NCBI GenBank assembly: GCA_950097015.1
Contig: CATNEN010000039.1
Span: 17,838,501-17,902,500 of the forward strand
From: Macrostomum hystrix
Lineage: Eukaryota > Platyhelminthes > Macrostomidae
Length of the DNA: 64,000 nt
Direction: 5' to 3'
Below are positions 1 to 9,557 of the stretch, in pieces. The number at the start of each line of letters is the position of its first letter. Positions within the stretch are counted from its first letter, which is position 1. The position numbers and the translations under genes were made by a program. The notes under the pieces were generated by a model, which was not told the DNA's origin, did not search any database, and saw only the letters and a program-made list of their open reading frames with translations.

Positions 1-1450
1 GAGCAGTGCGGAACAGTCGAGCAAGAGAATGAACAGAAATGGCGCAGCTTGGAGCATTTTGATTGGCCGTCCGGTGTCGTTACAGCAGCTTTCTTGTCGT
101 GGCGCATTGCAATAAAGTTGGAAACCATCTGCTCTGGTACGCTGTTAGCGCGAAGAACAAACGGTAGAGCGGCATTCACCACCATAACGCGATGGTTTTG
201 CTCCTCCTAGGGCGCTGCTCTACTGCGACCTGTCCAGCGCCAGGAGTTTCTTAGCGTCGATCGTAACAATTCGGCCTCGATCTTCAGGCACTCCTCGTTC
301 AGGACTTTTTTAAAGAAAGTCCAGAAAACTCGCTCCTGCCTCTCTTTATATTTGATCGCGTTGCTTCCTCCTGGGACGGCTCTGTGTTACATTTACTAGG
401 TATGGGGGCAGAGGCGGTGCTTTTGCTCGACATTCCAGTCTCTCTATCCTCCACCGAGTAAAAAGAGTAAAGAGTCAGGTTCCAGTGTTTGCTGCGGGGT
501 TGCCACCTTCCACCCGACCCCCAGTTCTTTGGCTCGACTCTCCGCTGGCCGGTTTGAACCCGTTCCAAGTCGAGGCGGGCTATAGCTGCCTGGAGGCGTT
601 CTGGTCTAGTGGCACAACTCTCCCGCTCACTTTATCCATTCTCGTCCTCGGTAGAATCGATCTGCTGCTTGGATTGCTTGCACCACCCTACTGTACTCCT
701 CGTTGCCCATAGTAGGTGGGCGTTGTCAATGATTTTTTGTTCCAAAATTTTTTTTTGTTGCAGACTTTGTTTTTTTTCTGTAAACTATTTTCTTCTGCCC
801 TTTCACTTTTGTAAAGCCTATGAACACCAAGCAAACGTGTTATGTCGAGAAAACTGAGAGAGACAGACTCAATTGTCTAGCTGGCCTGCAGGTAGCTTTA
901 TGGAGGTAGCGAAGTCAAGTTGAATGTGAGAGGGCGTTGTGGCCTTGACGATCCTAAATATATTTAAGCAATGGTGGTTAAGTTGGACAGACTGGAGGGG
1001 GTTGCATGGCGGTACGATAACAAAAGAGTGCACGACTGAGGGTAGGAGAGGAGGCTAGAAGGTGAGCGATGGACCAATCAGAAGGCGGGAAAGGATAGAG
1101 AGACCAAGGTCAGAGCTAGGTAGAGGACCAGACAGAAATAGAGCGCGGTGACAAACGACGAGAAGAAGTGAAGAACCGTTCCGTTCTTCCATGAAGAACG
1201 GAAGGTAAACAGAGAAGAGTGCAGAGGAACGAGAGAAGAGGTATGAACGTCACGACATGTTTTGTATGCGGCTTTCATGCCACCGTGAGTGCAGGCGCGC
1301 GACGTGGTGCGTTTTGATTGGCTGGGGGTTCGCTGTCTGTCCCAGACCGGTCTAGGCCGGTTGGGGTTGTTGTTGACGCGCTTGTCTAAATATAAATTAG
1401 GGTGCACATGGACCTAATTTTCCAGTCTCGCGTTTTCCAACCTTCTAAAT
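1..1450. other. Unassigned GC-richer tract
   Basis: No family is recognised on either strand; open frames here are short and low in complexity. The tract is richer in GC than the DNA that follows. Near its right end an inverted CCAAT box (GATTGGCT at about 1315) is followed by a TATA-like AAATATAAATTA at about 1388, so it could hold a promoter or a decayed mobile element. A similar TTTTGATTGGC word occurs near position 57. Confidence 0.3.
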
Positions 1451-2321
1451 CACTATGCGATCTTAATTACGCGGCCACGCTACCTCAGCACAACAGAACG
1501 CCTTTCTGTAATTTAGTTTTTTAGTCCTTTCTTATAATGCAATACATGAGATCGGTATGAAACTAAACTAAAATTCAACAAAAAGGAAATGCCCTTTGCT
1601 ACCAGTATGCGCGCAGAATATAAACTATATACCACGTGTCGAGCTCGAAATAAAATAACAACATGATGACGGTCTAAAAGCGTTTTGAGATAATGCCAAA
1701 TGTAAAAATTTGAATTAAATATTGTTTGTAACATTAACTAGTTTGTTCTTATTTTATTTTTAAATAACAGCTTTTTACTTTGAAATACGAGTAAGTGTTG
1801 TTCAGAAAATGTATTTGTATAAGTTTTTAATTTACTAAAGCATCGTAAAGGCATTGTGTTTGAATTAAGCACGAATTCAAGTGTCATGAGAGTGTACTTA
1901 AAAAAATTAGTAGTTCTAATAAGAGTTTGTCGTCATAATCACGCAGTTACTGTAGATAATTGATAATATAAATAAGTAATCATGTATTCAGAGTAGTGGT
2001 AGTGATTTAGAGACCAAGTGGCAAGACACTATATTGCTTTCTACTTTTTGGAACTTTTAATTTTTTACTTTTACTGCTTTGGTTTTTACCGATCTTATTT
2101 AAGTTATTTAGCCTCCAACAGACTGAAGTTGCCTAGTTCCATATGAGTATTATTAGCTAAATTTCTATATTCAGAATGTATACATACATTTGTAGCCTCC
2201 AGAATCTCAGGCATATTATTCACTTAGTTTAAAATAAAAAAATGCAAAATATATTGCAGCAAATTAGATTGCACAGTAGGCCCTATATGCTATACTTGGG
2301 TTGGTGGTGGGGTTTTCATAA
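1451..2321. other. AT-rich non-coding stretch
   Basis: AT-rich sequence with frequent homopolymer runs. I see no exon, RNA gene or tandem array in it. Confidence 0.5.
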
Positions 2322-2330
2322 AAAGTAAAA

Positions 2331-3108
2331 GGCAGTGCTTATCCCCACGGTACCGTAGAAATAATTTTTGTCTTATTCCTACGGTACCGTGGGAATAATT
2401 TCCTGCTTATCCGCATGGCACACTGATGAGATAGCTGTCCTATCTTCAACATATTCCGTGGGAATAATTTCCTGCTTATCCGCACGGCACACTGACGAGA
2501 TAGCTGTCCTATCTACTTAAAAAAGCCACTGTATTGGTTAACTAATTGCGAAAAAAGCTGAAAACTTTAATTTGTTTACTTGCTTTAAAAAACTGGAAGA
2601 AAAAAGGAAAATTGCAGTCATGATAAAAAGATAGATGATAGGACAGCTATCTCGTCAGTGTGCCGTGCGGATAAGCAGGAAATTATTCCCACGGAATATG
2701 TTGAAGATAGGACAGCTATCTCGTCAGTGTGCCGTGCGGATAAGCAGGAAATTATTCCCACGGTACTGTAGGAATAAGACAAAAATTATTTCTACGGTAC
2801 CGTGGGGATAAGCACTGCCATACATGCGCAACACCCGGCTGACCCGGCCGAACCGGCTGGGTGAAACGAGGGCCAAGCAAGGTAAGTCGCAAAAACCAAT
2901 CGACCAAGCGCAAAAAAATCAAAGGGGGGACCAAGGGACAAAAAAGGAAGGCGTGAAGAAAAGGAAAAAGGGGAGAGAAAAAGAGAGCAAATGAGAGCAA
3001 ACTAAGTCATAAATAGAGCAATGAAACGAACTTAGTCGCAAATGAGAGCAAAAACTAAGTCACAAGGCCGGCTAAGATTTGGGAGGTTGCGCATGTATGA
3101 GCACTGCC
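2331..3108. mobile_element. Foldback (MITE-like) DNA element, interrupted by a second element
   Basis: Two arms of about 180 bp, 2331-2513 and 2635-2819, are near-perfect inverted copies, both starting at the outer end with GGCAGTGCTTATCCCC. Each arm contains an internal tandem duplication of about 74 bp ending in ACGAGATAGCTGTCCTATC or a close variant. The loop is about 120 bp and holds no open frame. A 9-bp direct repeat AAAGTAAAA lies directly outside both ends (2322-2330 and 3109-3117), which is the expected target duplication. The right terminus was split by a second element at 2820-3099. Long inverted arms plus a 9-bp duplication fit Mutator-type or other foldback non-autonomous elements; the superfamily is inference. 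Confidence 0.85.
2820..3099 (+). mobile_element. Second foldback element nested in the first
   Basis: This 280-bp insertion has matching ends (ATACATGCGCAAC on the left, GTTGCGCATGTAT on the right) and a 9-bp duplication AGCACTGCC on both sides (2811-2819, 3100-3108) copied from the terminus of the host element. Its interior is purine-rich, with repeated words such as GAGAGCAAA and ACTAAGTC. Relatives are seen at 3400-3860 (reverse orientation) and 35370-35930. It carries no coding capacity. Confidence 0.75.
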
Positions 3109-3399
3109 AAAGTAAAAATGCAAAATATTAAACTAGGGCATCATCAAATCACAATTATGAACCACTGGCTACTAGTTTATCATTAACTTGAACTGATTTG
3201 ATTCAGTAGCTGATTCTGATGCATTGATAGACTGTAGAAGAATTAATCTTATCCTTAAAAGGCAAGGATCTTCCTATTCTTCCTGTTGTAAGATTATCCC
3301 AAAGCTGTTTGGATGTTTAGGAAAAGTACATTTAGGATATTGAAATAATGACTGTAAAGTTAAATGAACATCAAACAAATAAACAGTGAGTAGAATAGA

Positions 3400-3860
3400 A
3401 AAAATAGAGAAGATGAATTAGTTAAACTTAGATAGAAAAAAATCAAAAAAGATAAAGTTGTAATTAAACCCATAAAAAAACAAAGTTTCAGAAAAGAAAA
3501 ACTAAATTGCAGTTAGTTTTGCCCTTCTTCAATGAGCACCAATAGTTCTTAAATCGGCAAGTTCAACTTAAGTTTTCCCTCAACTGCAAATTTGTTTTCC
3601 CTTAACTGCAAACTTATTTTTACCTTAACTGTGACTTAGTTATCTCTCCTCTGCAATTTAGTTAGTTTCATTGCTATATTTACAACTTACAACTTATTTC
3701 TTTATCCCAATTTTCATATCCTTGTCTTCTCTTCTCTTCTCTTCTTCTCTCTTTTCTTTCTCTATTTTTATTTCTTTTCTTTGCACTTTCTTCTTTCCCT
3801 CTTTGTCCCTTGGTCCTCTCTTTGATTTTTTTTGCCTTCTGTCACTTCATTATAGTCACT
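3400..3860 (-). mobile_element. Diverged copy of the polypurine/polypyrimidine element family
   Basis: Read on the minus strand, the part around 3770-3840 matches the interior of the 2820-3099 element (GACCAAGGGACAAA and flanks). The part at 3440-3540 matches 35690-35790 in inverse orientation, including AATTGCAGTTAGTTTTGCCC. The plus strand is a long TC-rich tract. Ends are not resolved and no target duplication was seen. Confidence 0.6.
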
Positions 3861-4386
3861 AAATTCAGTGGGCTTGAAGTAATTTTTGAAAGATATTCAT
3901 TTGAGTCAGGTGTTTTTTTTCATTTATTTAGCATTGAAATATGGTATTGGTTTTTACTATAGACAGTTTTATTTTTTTCTTTTGAAAGTGTTCACAAGAC
4001 TAAATGCATACTCCAGAACTATATAATTATTAATGAAAAAGTTTTAGAATAAATTCTCAAATAAGTTATTGTTTAGACTAAAACTTCAAACTATCAAACT
4101 AAGTGGTTAGAAAAAAAGTGGTCAACAATTCATTGTGAACAATTTTTTGTATCATGAGAAAAACTTAAACAAGAACTTAGATCATGGTTGCTATCAAAGC
4201 ACTTATGTATGAAATTTGTGCTTTGATTTCAGAAGATTTTCAAAATTCATTGCCATGTCATCCACTCATCTTTATGTTATTACACAAAAGGTTTTTATTT
4301 TCCGAAAATCAATTCAGTTGTACTAAAAACTTACCACCTGCAGCTGACTGCCGAATCAATTCTAGTTGAAGCGAGTCATCATCATC

Positions 4387-4830
4387 ATGCACAGTCGGTC
4401 ATCGCAGTCACAGGGAGCGGCGGCAGGCAGCGTCGGCGAGGACGGACATCGCGAGTCGGGGGCGCACGAAGCTGGCTCCGGCTCCGCCGCGGCCATTCCG
4501 GTGCGTCGAGTTCGCCTAACCAGCAGTTCCCAGCTGCCTAGCAACTATTCGCAGACCCCTGGCGGCACCATCTTTGGCACCACGCCTGGCGGTACCCGGG
4601 TGATCTACGACCGCGACTTCCTTCTTAGCCGGCAAAACTGTCCATTGGCCCGCACTCCGCCAGCTGGACTGCCCAGAATTCCTGGCGTTACCTGCGGTCA
4701 CGACGGCGGCGAAGGCGACGGTCACGCCGGTGTAAATGGCGTCTCGAGTGCCGCGGCGGCAGCTCCCGCTGTATCGGCTGCAGCTAATGGCGACTGCGCT
4801 GGTGGCACTGAGTTTGAAATGGATATTTAA
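4387..4830 (+). CDS. EIF4EBP: eIF4E-binding protein (4E-BP)
   Basis: This 147-aa protein is a small, disordered translational repressor that binds the cap-binding factor eIF4E in the cytoplasm and is controlled by TOR phosphorylation. Visible hallmarks are an AAIP element at 35-38 (RAIP-like), the double TPGGT phosphorylation motif (Thr57 and Thr66), the canonical eIF4E-binding helix YDRDFLL (74-80), TPP at 90-92, the secondary binding loop IPGV (98-101), and an exact TOS motif FEMDI as the last five residues. All coding sequence is in one exon. An AG acceptor-like site (ACCACCTGCAG, ending at about 4343) precedes it, so the 5' UTR may be spliced. The N-terminus is longer than usual (vertebrate forms are about 100-120 aa). 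A cysteine stands where the regulatory Ser65-type site normally lies. AATAAA at 5238 is a candidate poly(A) signal. Confidence 0.95.
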   Translation: MHSRSSQSQGAAAGSVGEDGHRESGAHEAGSGSAAAIPVRRVRLTSSSQLPSNYSQTPGGTIFGTTPGGTRVIYDRDFLLSRQNCPLARTPPAGLPRIPGVTCGHDGGEGDGHAGVNGVSSAAAAAPAVSAAANGDCAGGTEFEMDI

Positions 4831-6005
4831 CCTGGACGGCCTAATATATTTGCAGTGGATCTATATTGGTGAGATGGGTGTCTTCTGGCTGTTGTTTCGT
4901 TAATTAATTGGCCCAATATTTTCATAGATCTTCTATTTTGTCTCGGCTTTTCGATTTTCGAAGTTTTATTTCTAGCGAAAAAGTTTATCACGCCGTTATG
5001 ATAATAATTCTCTTTTTTTAGCTTCAAATTCAGAACTGTTTGTCCTAATTTACAATAAGCTAATAGTGTAAAGGTTTTGCTAGCTTTTAATGGCATTTTG
5101 TTTCTGTCGTTTCTGAATGTGTTTTTTTATTAAATCTAAATCAAGTCGGGCTTTTAGTCAGGAGTTTTTTATGCTTAATTAAAGTCGCCAATCAGGGTTC
5201 CAGTTTGTTTTCTGTCGTTTTATTAAATTTAAGTTTTAATAAAACTAATCACTTTTAATCACTTTTTCGGAATTTGTATATTGAAGGCGTTATTATCTTT
5301 AAACCAGTCCTAAATGAAAAAAGTACACTCGAGTTGCTAAATGATCAGTGCCATGCCATCAACTGAGAACTATAGTTTCGGCTATACTTAACTGTGCTTA
5401 ACTGCTTCTCCCACTATGTTATTTTCTTTGCTTCGTTTTGGAGACAAAAATATGATAATTTATATAGTGTTGTTTTTTACGTGTCTTTTATTTACATTTC
5501 TAATGTCGTTTTGGGATCGGAATAAAGGTTCGATAATTATCCTCAAATTAAGGCTTACTGTCAGGTTTTCGCAGAAAAATTCACTGTCTTACGTTCCATA
5601 AAACTGGCATTGAAATATTGCAGCTTGTAAAGCAAAGAAGTAAAACTAAATGATATCAGAATTTAAGCTGGGTAGTAATTTGGATGCAGCCTCACCCGGA
5701 AAATTTCGCTGCCTTTGATGCGCCTAGCAAAAAAATAGACAGAAACAATGGCTAACTTGTAGTGTACATTGTACATGTACATTCCCTCCCTTAGTCTTTC
5801 GAGTAGCGTACTCAGAAATCTCATAAGCACTCTCGCCCGTATAATTAGTATGGCGGATGTTGCTTATTTTACGAGTATAGCGCGGCTGTGAGGTTAGTGC
5901 AGCAGTTTAGTTAGGTATATTAGCTGTCTTTTTATGCTTTCCTACAGTATTGGTGTGCAGGATTTTTGACACATTTAATGAGCTAAAGGTTTTACCTCAA
6001 CAACA
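4831..6005. other. Intergenic, probably 4E-BP 3' UTR and upstream region of the transporter
   Basis: AT-rich with no recognised coding sequence. It contains a candidate poly(A) signal at 5238-5243 for 4E-BP. A good splice-acceptor-like tract (TTTATGCTTTCCTACAG, ending at about 5946) lies just before the transporter, suggesting a 5' UTR intron or a trans-splice site. Confidence 0.4.
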
Positions 6006-7442
6006 ATGCTAATTAGCATTAGTACAAGAGACATTCTGATAGCACTTCTGATGAAGTTGTTCAGCAAAGTTGTGGACAGCCAGTTCGGAAGTCTGTCACC
6101 GGAGAACTTCGCCTCGTTCAACGGCTCGTGCTATCTGAAGGAGCTTTTGCCAGGCGTTGCTTCGCAAGACACTGTAACATCTTGGATTTACTCGACCAGG
6201 TATCTTCTACCTGTGCTGGGCGGACTGCTTGCCGATGCCTGCATCGGTTACATTGCGGTGCTGCACATCTGCGGTCACCTCATGTTTGTATCTTGCATAC
6301 TACTGGCTGTGGCAATCTATTTCGACTTGATCTGCCGTTCTGTAGTACAGATTACCATCGCCTGGGCCCTAGTTCCGCCTCTGTTCAGCATTATTCAACC
6401 GTGCATTGTCTATTGCATCTACAGATGGCATCGGGAGCCGAGGATGTGGACTGTACTGAATACTGCTTATTACTTGTCCATGAAAATTGGCGAGATCATT
6501 GGCATTTTACTACCTTTGGCTAGAGGTCTAGTGGGCAAGAACTACATCCTTGTTGGAGTTGTTCTCAGTATTGCATTCCTCGTATCGTCTCGCGGAATCA
6601 GCACCGAGCATCGACGCGTCCCTCTTGGGCTACCGACTAGAGCACGACTGTTTCGCTACTTCAAAATCTTTTCTCCATTCGCACTGTTCATCATTTCTAT
6701 TATAAGAAGTCGATCAATGGTTTATACCATCGAATTGCGTCACTATCTTCGCTTCGATGCTGCCAATTCTACTGCCGGCCAGGTATTCGAAGATTCTCTG
6801 TTCTCGCCCGAATTCGTCAAAGTGCTATTTCAACTGGTCTGGTGTCTGCCGCTTCTGTTTTTAGCCTACAGATCGCCGAAGCATATATCAATACAAAGAC
6901 GGATTCAGGCTGGTATTTTTGTTAAAGCGGTAGTAGATATCGGTCTCATTATAATCTCCGTATCGCCGCCGAATCGCTGGCTGACTGTTCACGCCATCTT
7001 CTGGGTCGCCTCGGCTGCTGACGGTGCCGCTGAGCTGCTGACGATAGTTGCCGCACTGGAGATCATGAACGGGGTGGCACCCAGCAGCTGCAAGATGTTT
7101 GTGATGGGCATTGGCTTCACCGTGTGGGGCCTGGCTGCCCTGGCTGGTCGCTCTCTAGTAGCTATTCTGAGCGTCCTGCCATCCAATAATCCGGTGCTCC
7201 AACCTGCGCCAGACCGTGCGCCGCTTTTCTTCGTCTATCACGTGGTCATTCTTCTACTGCTAGTAGTGTGCTCTGCTTATTTCCGCTTCGTATCCTATCC
7301 GTTAGTTGAGATGCTATTCCTGAACTGCGATTTCTATCCTGATATTGACGGTCGCGGCACTGCGGGTGAGCCGTCGGGTTGTTCGGAAGAAACTCCGCTT
7401 ATCGAGTATACAAAAGGATTGCAAACGACAGAAAAGGACTAA
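6006..7442 (+). CDS. Divergent SLC15/POT-like transporter, intronless
   Basis: A 478-aa polytopic membrane protein with about ten hydrophobic segments in one uninterrupted frame. The stretch YSTRYLLPVLGGLLAD (about residues 67-82) resembles the TM2-TM3 region of proton-coupled oligopeptide transporters (SLC15, MFS). The later segment with ELLTIVAALEIMNGVAP (about 345-361) resembles the conserved E-L-x-T...E motif of POT helices. The TM1 ExxER/YYG proton-coupling motif is missing: residues 1-35 are short and unlike it. An in-frame TGA about ten codons upstream of the ATG excludes a simple unspliced extension. The tail has an acidic dileucine-like signal (EETPLI), suggesting endolysosomal sorting. 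A candidate AATAAA lies at 7529. A generic MFS carrier or a retrocopy is possible; substrate unknown. Confidence 0.65.
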   Translation: MLISISTRDILIALLMKLFSKVVDSQFGSLSPENFASFNGSCYLKELLPGVASQDTVTSWIYSTRYLLPVLGGLLADACIGYIAVLHICGHLMFVSCILLAVAIYFDLICRSVVQITIAWALVPPLFSIIQPCIVYCIYRWHREPRMWTVLNTAYYLSMKIGEIIGILLPLARGLVGKNYILVGVVLSIAFLVSSRGISTEHRRVPLGLPTRARLFRYFKIFSPFALFIISIIRSRSMVYTIELRHYLRFDAANSTAGQVFEDSLFSPEFVKVLFQLVWCLPLLFLAYRSPKHISIQRRIQAGIFVKAVVDIGLIIISVSPPNRWLTVHAIFWVASAADGAAELLTIVAALEIMNGVAPSSCKMFVMGIGFTVWGLAALAGRSLVAILSVLPSNNPVLQPAPDRAPLFFVYHVVILLLLVVCSAYFRFVSYPLVEMLFLNCDFYPDIDGRGTAGEPSGCSEETPLIEYTKGLQTTEKD

Positions 7443-7619
7443 CTACTTCGAACAAAGTAAAAATTATCTAAGACACTGCCGCTTCAAGCAATGAATGCGT
7501 TTTTCCGTGAGTTGGTATGCAAGTACTAAATAAATGTTTGCGTAAAAATGCTCTATAGCTTCAGTTTACGTATAGCTGGAAAATTAGTTTCGACATTAGC
7601 CTAGGTGGACTTTTTATAC

Positions 7620-7830
7620 ACACGCATACATATATGCTGTACGCAGACATACGCTCACACAGGTGTGTACATCTGCCCTGACTTTCTCATCGTCAGGCAG
7701 TATACACTCTCACAGTGCCTTGGAGGTTGGCCCTCAAGGGCGTAAATTGCACGACAAGCCCCCAAGCCTTCTCTACGCGGCTGCGCCCCAAAGGAATGTG
7801 GCCTCGCCACGGAATCGAACTTAGGCACCA
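7620..7830 (-). mobile_element. SINE family 1, truncated copy
   Basis: Read on the minus strand this matches the body of the other family-1 copies: box B remnant TTCGATTCC, then the AATTTACGCCC and GAGAAAGTCAGGGCAGATG blocks. The tRNA-like head before box B and the 3' tail are missing. It lies between the POT-like gene and the sulfotransferase gene, near both 3' ends. Confidence 0.75.
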
Positions 7831-8255
7831 AAACCGACCTTCCTGCCTCCTGTGTATTTCTTCTAAATAAACATTTCTTTAGATAGAAAGATCAGGTGTG
7901 GATTATAACAAATTCATTGAATATAATATTGGACATGTACAAATCAAATAAATAAGTTACACAAAATGAACAGTAATTATGCGCGCTATATATATTTTCG
8001 ATTCTTAAAATTCGAAAGATTTTCTTTTTGTTTCACACAATGCACGCTATACTAGTACCGTTGTCAATATAATATTGAAGTCGAAGGTATCAAGCTTTCT
8101 ATATGATTTGTGTCAATTTGGTTCTCATAGACTGAGTATCTAGGCTCGTAAAACAGTTAATGAAGGACAGCTAGCAAAGTTACGTATTGGGTGCCAGAAC
8201 CACACCATAACCACAAAGTCTGATTGCCACAGCAAGTCGCCAGGTTGCATTTGTC
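7831..8255. other. Intergenic stretch downstream of two convergent genes
   Basis: AT-rich DNA between the 3' ends of the POT-like and sulfotransferase genes. I see no coding sequence; it likely holds the sulfotransferase 3' UTR (minus strand). Confidence 0.4.
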
Positions 8256-9557
8256 CTACTCATAGTTGAACTCTAGTCCGATAGCTGCCAATCGTTCAGA
8301 AGCTACCCTATCAAACAGCTCGCTTTGGGCCACAGTAAATTGACCCTTCCAGTCTCCTATGAGGCCTTTGCGAAGAAATCGGAATCCTGTACCAAAGGTG
8401 GTGTTTAGATTGTCGTTGCTGAACATCGACGTGAATTTGCAGTTGTGCATCACGCAGGCCAGCTGCTCACCCGTCGTTTCGATTCCCAGGTGATTGGCGA
8501 TGCGTTGAATACAGTCTCTAGGATTGCTAACCAGATCTTCGTACTTTAGGACCAAAGCGTTCGGCTGATTGCGCAATTGCCACCATTCTGCTGTCACCTG
8601 CAATCCAATGCGAATTCCAAGAGTGATCTTGATAGGTTTATACATTGTTGGTGCATTGCGCCCTAAGGATATTTCTGTCGAGTGTTGATGGACTTCGGCA
8701 GCTTCAAAGGCATTTGCGAGTACAGTTTGCTAGTCTTACCGAATGAAGTTCATCTTTAATGGCTGTTTTAGTCACTGAATTTTAATTTATAATCTTTAAT
8801 CCTTGATCTTGATTTTAAAAGATGGAGTGTTAATTCGTAGACCTACCACAATATAGCATGCCTTCGTGTGTATAACCGTGTACTTAAGTGCTCAGGTGCC
8901 AACAAAATTGGCTTAAGATTGAAGTGCTCAATTTTTAATTGGCAATTGTCAATAATATTCTATAATAAAAGATATATTTCGAATAACATATACGTGAAAG
9001 TATACCTGAAAGTAGTCGCCACACATGGTCTTTCCGCTCAGAAAGATGCTAACAAACTCGTCCCACGTGCCAGGCCAGGGTCCGTACATCTCCAGTCCCT
9101 TGTAGAAGTGATAGAGCGAGTTGCAGCAGTCCTTCGGATTGCGCAGCACGGCAATAACCTTTGGATTGGCCAGGTCCAAGTTTTTAGAAATCAGCGAATA
9201 AGGACAGTGCGTCTTGATTAGACGTTGCTCGTCCATACTCGTCGACTCCAAGACGTCGATGCCCCACCGGACCGGACCGTCAGCTCCCCAGCCGTAGTTA
9301 AATTCCAGGAATGGGAATCGTTCGTCAATGGGAGCGTACTTGGCATCAGGCTGGATTGTGTCCCGGTGCACTAGTTGCCAAACAATCTCCTGGGTCAGGG
9401 TTGTGCCGCATCTAGGAAAAGTGCACACGCAGATGTCGCTAGGTCGAAAGCTGAAGCCAAGAGAACGGCGTAGAACCTCTGGAGTGGTGTAGTTGTTCCA
9501 GACAATGCCCTCTAGTTCGAATTCGTCTAGCGTCTTGGTGTGCGTTGTGGCGGCCAT
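8256..9557 (-). CDS. Cytosolic sulfotransferase (SULT1-like)
   Basis: Two exons, 9557-9006 and 8597-8256 (phase 0, donor GTATAC, acceptor TTGCAG), give 297 aa, the usual size of soluble sulfotransferases that move sulfate from PAPS to a hydroxyl or amine of a small molecule. The start ATG at 9557 has a good context; an upstream GTG is not used. Visible signatures are the 5'-phosphosulfate loop TFPRCGTT, the catalytic histidine in KTHCPYSL, the 3'-phosphate-binding RNPKDCCNSLYHF, and the C-terminal RKGLIGDWKGQFT (the RKGxxGDWKxxFT motif). All key residues are present, so an active enzyme is expected. Acceptor specificity cannot be read from sequence. The intron (8598-9005) is short and has no tandem array. 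Confidence 0.93.

Noticed and set aside
1078-1407. A 109-codon minus-strand frame
   Set aside because: No recognisable domain, and the composition is not typical of the real exons in this window.
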